64,000 nucleotides of DNA, taken from contig NZ_AP023272.1 of assembly GCF_013426735.1 (NCBI RefSeq), positions 3,206,501-3,270,500 of the forward strand. Direction: 5' to 3'. Origin of the DNA: Agrobacterium vitis. Its GTDB lineage: Bacteria > Pseudomonadota > Alphaproteobacteria > Rhizobiales > Rhizobiaceae. Within the stretch, counting starts at the first letter, position 1. Each line of letters opens with the position of its first letter. Of the stretch, positions 62,125 to 64,000 are shown in pieces. The notes beneath the pieces are model-generated. The model was not told where the DNA came from, searched no databases, and saw nothing but the letters and a program-made list of their open reading frames with translations. The translations under genes and the position numbers were made by a program.

Positions 62125-63513
62125 ATGAGCCTGTTTTCCCAGACATCGGCGTCAGCCTCCGCTTCCCCGGCAGACATGCCCGCGTCCCCTGCGGCAAACC
62201 GGTTTTCGTCCACCCCTGAAAGCCACGTCTGGCAGGCCCGCGGTCACACGGCGCTCGGCTATGGCGCGCTGGCGGTCTTGGTGCTGGGGTTGGGTGCCTG
62301 GAGCGCACTGACCACCATCCAGGGCGCCGTGGTCGGCAGCGGCACGGTGGAGGTCGAAACCAACCGTCAGGTGGTCCAGCACCAGGCTGGCGGCATCGTG
62401 CAGGACTTGCTGGTCAAGGAGGGCGATGTCGTCCAGCCCGGCCAGGTTCTGCTGAGGATGGACGAAAAGCTCGACCAATCCGAGTTGACGATCATTGAAA
62501 ACCAGTTGTTTTCGCTGCTCGGCAATGCCGGGCGGCTGACCGCGGAGCAGGATGGCAAGAGCGAGATCAGCTTCGACCCCGAACTTGTCGAACGGGCCAA
62601 GACCGACAGCCATGTGCGCGAGATTATCGAGGGTCAGCGCAACCTGTTGCAGGCGCGACAGGAAAACCGTGACAAACAGGTCGGGCAATTGCAGGAGCGC
62701 AAGCACCAGACCGCCCAGCAAATCGAGGGCCTGAGCGCCAAGCTCAATGCACTGCGCCAGCAAAGACAATTGATTAGTGAGGAACTGGCTGTTCAGCAGA
62801 AATTGCTGCGCGACGGCCTGACCCAGACCAGCAAGGTCATGACGCTGCAACGGTCCGAGGTCGAGGCAGACGGCGAGATCGCCTCGTCCATGGCCAGCAT
62901 TGCCGAAAGCCGCGCCAAGATCGCCGAGATCGAAATCGCTATTCTGAATGTTAGTGGCGAACTGCGTGAACAATCGATCACCGATCTGCGCAATGCTGAA
63001 GCGCAGATTGCTGAATTGCGCCAGAAACGGGTCTCCTCCCTGGAAACTCTTGGCCGCACCGAAGTGACCGCGCCAACCGGCGGCGTGGTGTTCGGCCTGA
63101 CCGTGCATGCGTTGCGCACCGTGGTCAAAGCGGCAGAACCGATCCTCTATATCATCCCGCAGAATGTCGGGCTGGTGATCACCACCAATTTGCCGCCCAA
63201 TGAAATCGATCAGGTGCATGTCGGCCAGAAGGCCGATCTGGTGTTTGCCGCTTTCGACCGCCGCCAGACGCCGGATATCCACGGCACGGTGATTGAGGTC
63301 TCCGCCGACGTGTTCAACGATGAAAAAACCGGAAACAGCTTCTATAAGGCGAAAATCAGGCCCGATGAACAGGAAATTGCCCGGCTGGGCGATGTCCAGG
63401 TCCTGCCGGGGATGCCGGTTGAAACCTTTATCCAGACCACGGAACGCTCACCCTTCACCTACCTCACCAAACCGCTGGCCAGTTATTTCAACAAGGCTTT
63501 CCGGGAGCGCTGA
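62125..63513 (+). CDS. Type I secretion membrane fusion protein (HlyD/PrsE family)
   Basis: A 462-residue periplasmic adaptor, 10 bp after the ABC gene in the same operon. One TM near residues 38-58 ('ALGYGALAVLVLGLGAWSAL'), then a lipoyl-like half motif ('GTVEVETNRQVVQHQAGGIVQDLLVKEGDVVQPGQVLLRMDE'). Residues ~130-300 are a long coiled-coil hairpin, followed by the second lipoyl half ('RTEVTAPTGGVVFGLTVHALRTVVKAAEPILYIIP') and the beta-barrel. The C-terminus 'VLPGMPVETFIQTTERSPFTYLTKPLASYFNKAFRER' is characteristic. The stop is followed 2 nt later by copy B of the hairpin repeat. Confidence 0.93.
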   Translation: MSLFSQTSASASASPADMPASPAANRFSSTPESHVWQARGHTALGYGALAVLVLGLGAWSALTTIQGAVVGSGTVEVETNRQVVQHQAGGIVQDLLVKEGDVVQPGQVLLRMDEKLDQSELTIIENQLFSLLGNAGRLTAEQDGKSEISFDPELVERAKTDSHVREIIEGQRNLLQARQENRDKQVGQLQERKHQTAQQIEGLSAKLNALRQQRQLISEELAVQQKLLRDGLTQTSKVMTLQRSEVEADGEIASSMASIAESRAKIAEIEIAILNVSGELREQSITDLRNAEAQIAELRQKRVSSLETLGRTEVTAPTGGVVFGLTVHALRTVVKAAEPILYIIPQNVGLVITTNLPPNEIDQVHVGQKADLVFAAFDRRQTPDIHGTVIEVSADVFNDEKTGNSFYKAKIRPDEQEIARLGDVQVLPGMPVETFIQTTERSPFTYLTKPLASYFNKAFRER

Positions 63514-63515
63514 CG

Positions 63516-63613
63516 CTGCTGGAGAATTCCTTAAATCGGAGTCGATTTAGGGAATTATGCAGCAGATTTAAAACGTTACAGCACCGTGCGTTTTATAAAA
63601 CGCACGGTGCTGT
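63516..63613. repeat. Stop-proximal hairpin repeat, copy B
   Basis: A 98-bp inverted copy of 56458-56559. The 36-bp palindrome lies at 63578-63613 with half-site ACAGCACCGTGCGTTTTA: G6 of copy A is A here and the pairing base changed with it, so the arms remain perfectly complementary. It begins 2 nt after the hlyD-type gene stop, the same spacing as copy A. Confidence 0.9.
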
Positions 63614-63623
63614 AAGGAAAACT

Positions 63624-63728
63624 CTAGTGCACTGACGCATTCACTTCGTTCATGCTTTCGTGCACTCATTTTTTGTTTATGCATCGATCCAAACTCGGCT
63701 GAAGCCTCCGTTTGGATCGATGCACTAG
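63624..63728. repeat. RIME-like double-palindrome repeat, copy 2
   Basis: A 105-bp inverted copy of 1404-1512, with the same CTAGTGCA termini. One palindrome has perfect 15-bp arms (TGCATCGATCCAAAC). It lies 10 bp from hairpin repeat copy B, so the two repeat families form a mosaic between the exporter genes and the HAD gene. Confidence 0.8.
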
Positions 63729-63752
63729 CATGATACGTGGCCGTATATGCTG

Positions 63753-64000
63753 TCAGCCGAAAGCGCTCCCCAGGAACGTCGTGGCCCTCTTTGAGGCCGA
63801 TCTGCTATTGATATAAATGGCTTCATCGAGGATATCGAGGACTTCACTATAGGATGATGTCGCCCGCAGATCCGGCGCGGCCAGCAGCGTCGCCATCGAG
63901 GGCTGAAACAGCACGCCATAGGTCGCCGCACGGATCATTGAAATGTCGTTCAACGCGTCGCCCATTGCAAAATGGGCGCACCCCTCGGTATCGACGGCGT
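63753..64000 (-). CDS. HAD-family phosphatase, C-terminal fragment
   Basis: The frame runs off the right edge; the last 82 residues are seen. 'FAMGDALNDISMIRAATYGVLFQPS' is HAD motif IV (G-D-x-x-N-D), with the two Asp that bind magnesium, as in SerB/ThrH-type phosphatases. The following 'LDILDEAIYINSRSASKRATTFLGSAFG' is a helical tail. Substrate cannot be determined without the N-terminus. Confidence 0.75.
   Translation of the reverse strand, partial: AVDTEGCAHFAMGDALNDISMIRAATYGVLFQPSMATLLAAPDLRATSSYSEVLDILDEAIYINSRSASKRATTFLGSAFG

Overview
The window looks like a chromosomal segment of an alphaproteobacterium of the Rhizobiaceae (Rhizobium / Agrobacterium / Allorhizobium type). This is inferred from gene content: a betI-betC-GST-betB-betA cluster for choline-sulfate and choline oxidation, a rhizobial-type class 3 asparaginase, a PrsD/PrsE-like type I exporter, receptors with HAMP domains and C-terminal W-E-E-F tails, and intergenic elements resembling RIME repeats. 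No rRNA or housekeeping marker is present, so the species is not fixed.

Left arm (1-27.5 kb): the end of a DeoR-type regulator and a convergent asparaginase; three tandem paralogous TPR plus GT41 (SPINDLY/OGT-like) glycosyltransferases read leftward; upstream of them a 24-residue peptide gene with a candidate promoter, a near-consensus Shine-Dalgarno and its own terminator; a chemoreceptor; a quinone oxidoreductase; an EAL-CBS-GGDEF protein; the bet cluster with a recognisable BetI operator; a VapBC pair with an operator palindrome; a short protein carrying only the synthase half of MprF/LpiA; two CLC transporters of different clades flanking an orphan flagellin that has a 16-bp minisatellite in its leader; and an alpha/beta-hydrolase.

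Centre (27,557-45,964): an 18.4 kb element integrated at the 3' end of a tRNA-Gln gene, bounded by an 18-bp duplication. It carries an integrase, HK97-type head and packaging genes (portal, protease-capsid fusion, connectors, HNH nuclease, P27 small and large terminase), a tape measure with a lysozyme-like domain, and a HUH-type Rep-like protein. Its accessory genes are an inverted zinc-ribbon moron, several tiny genes, an Abi-alpha (DUF4393) protein and an unknown 329-residue protein beside the tRNA. I find no major tail protein, baseplate, fibre, lysis or repressor gene. It therefore looks like either a capsid-forming satellite-like element or a reduced prophage.

Right arm (46-64 kb): a PfpI/DJ-1 protein, a cupin, an MBL-fold hydrolase, a DUF1499 membrane protein, a LacI-type regulator, a carbon-nitrogen hydrolase gene broken by one in-frame stop, the cysH-cysD-cysN sulfate assimilation operon with repeats in its leader, a second chemoreceptor, a small lipoprotein, tRNA-Pro(CGG), a type I secretion ABC transporter with its membrane fusion protein, and the end of a HAD phosphatase. 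Two families of palindromic repeats, each with two copies in inverted orientation, sit directly at stop codons. One family shows a compensatory base-pair change in its hairpin.
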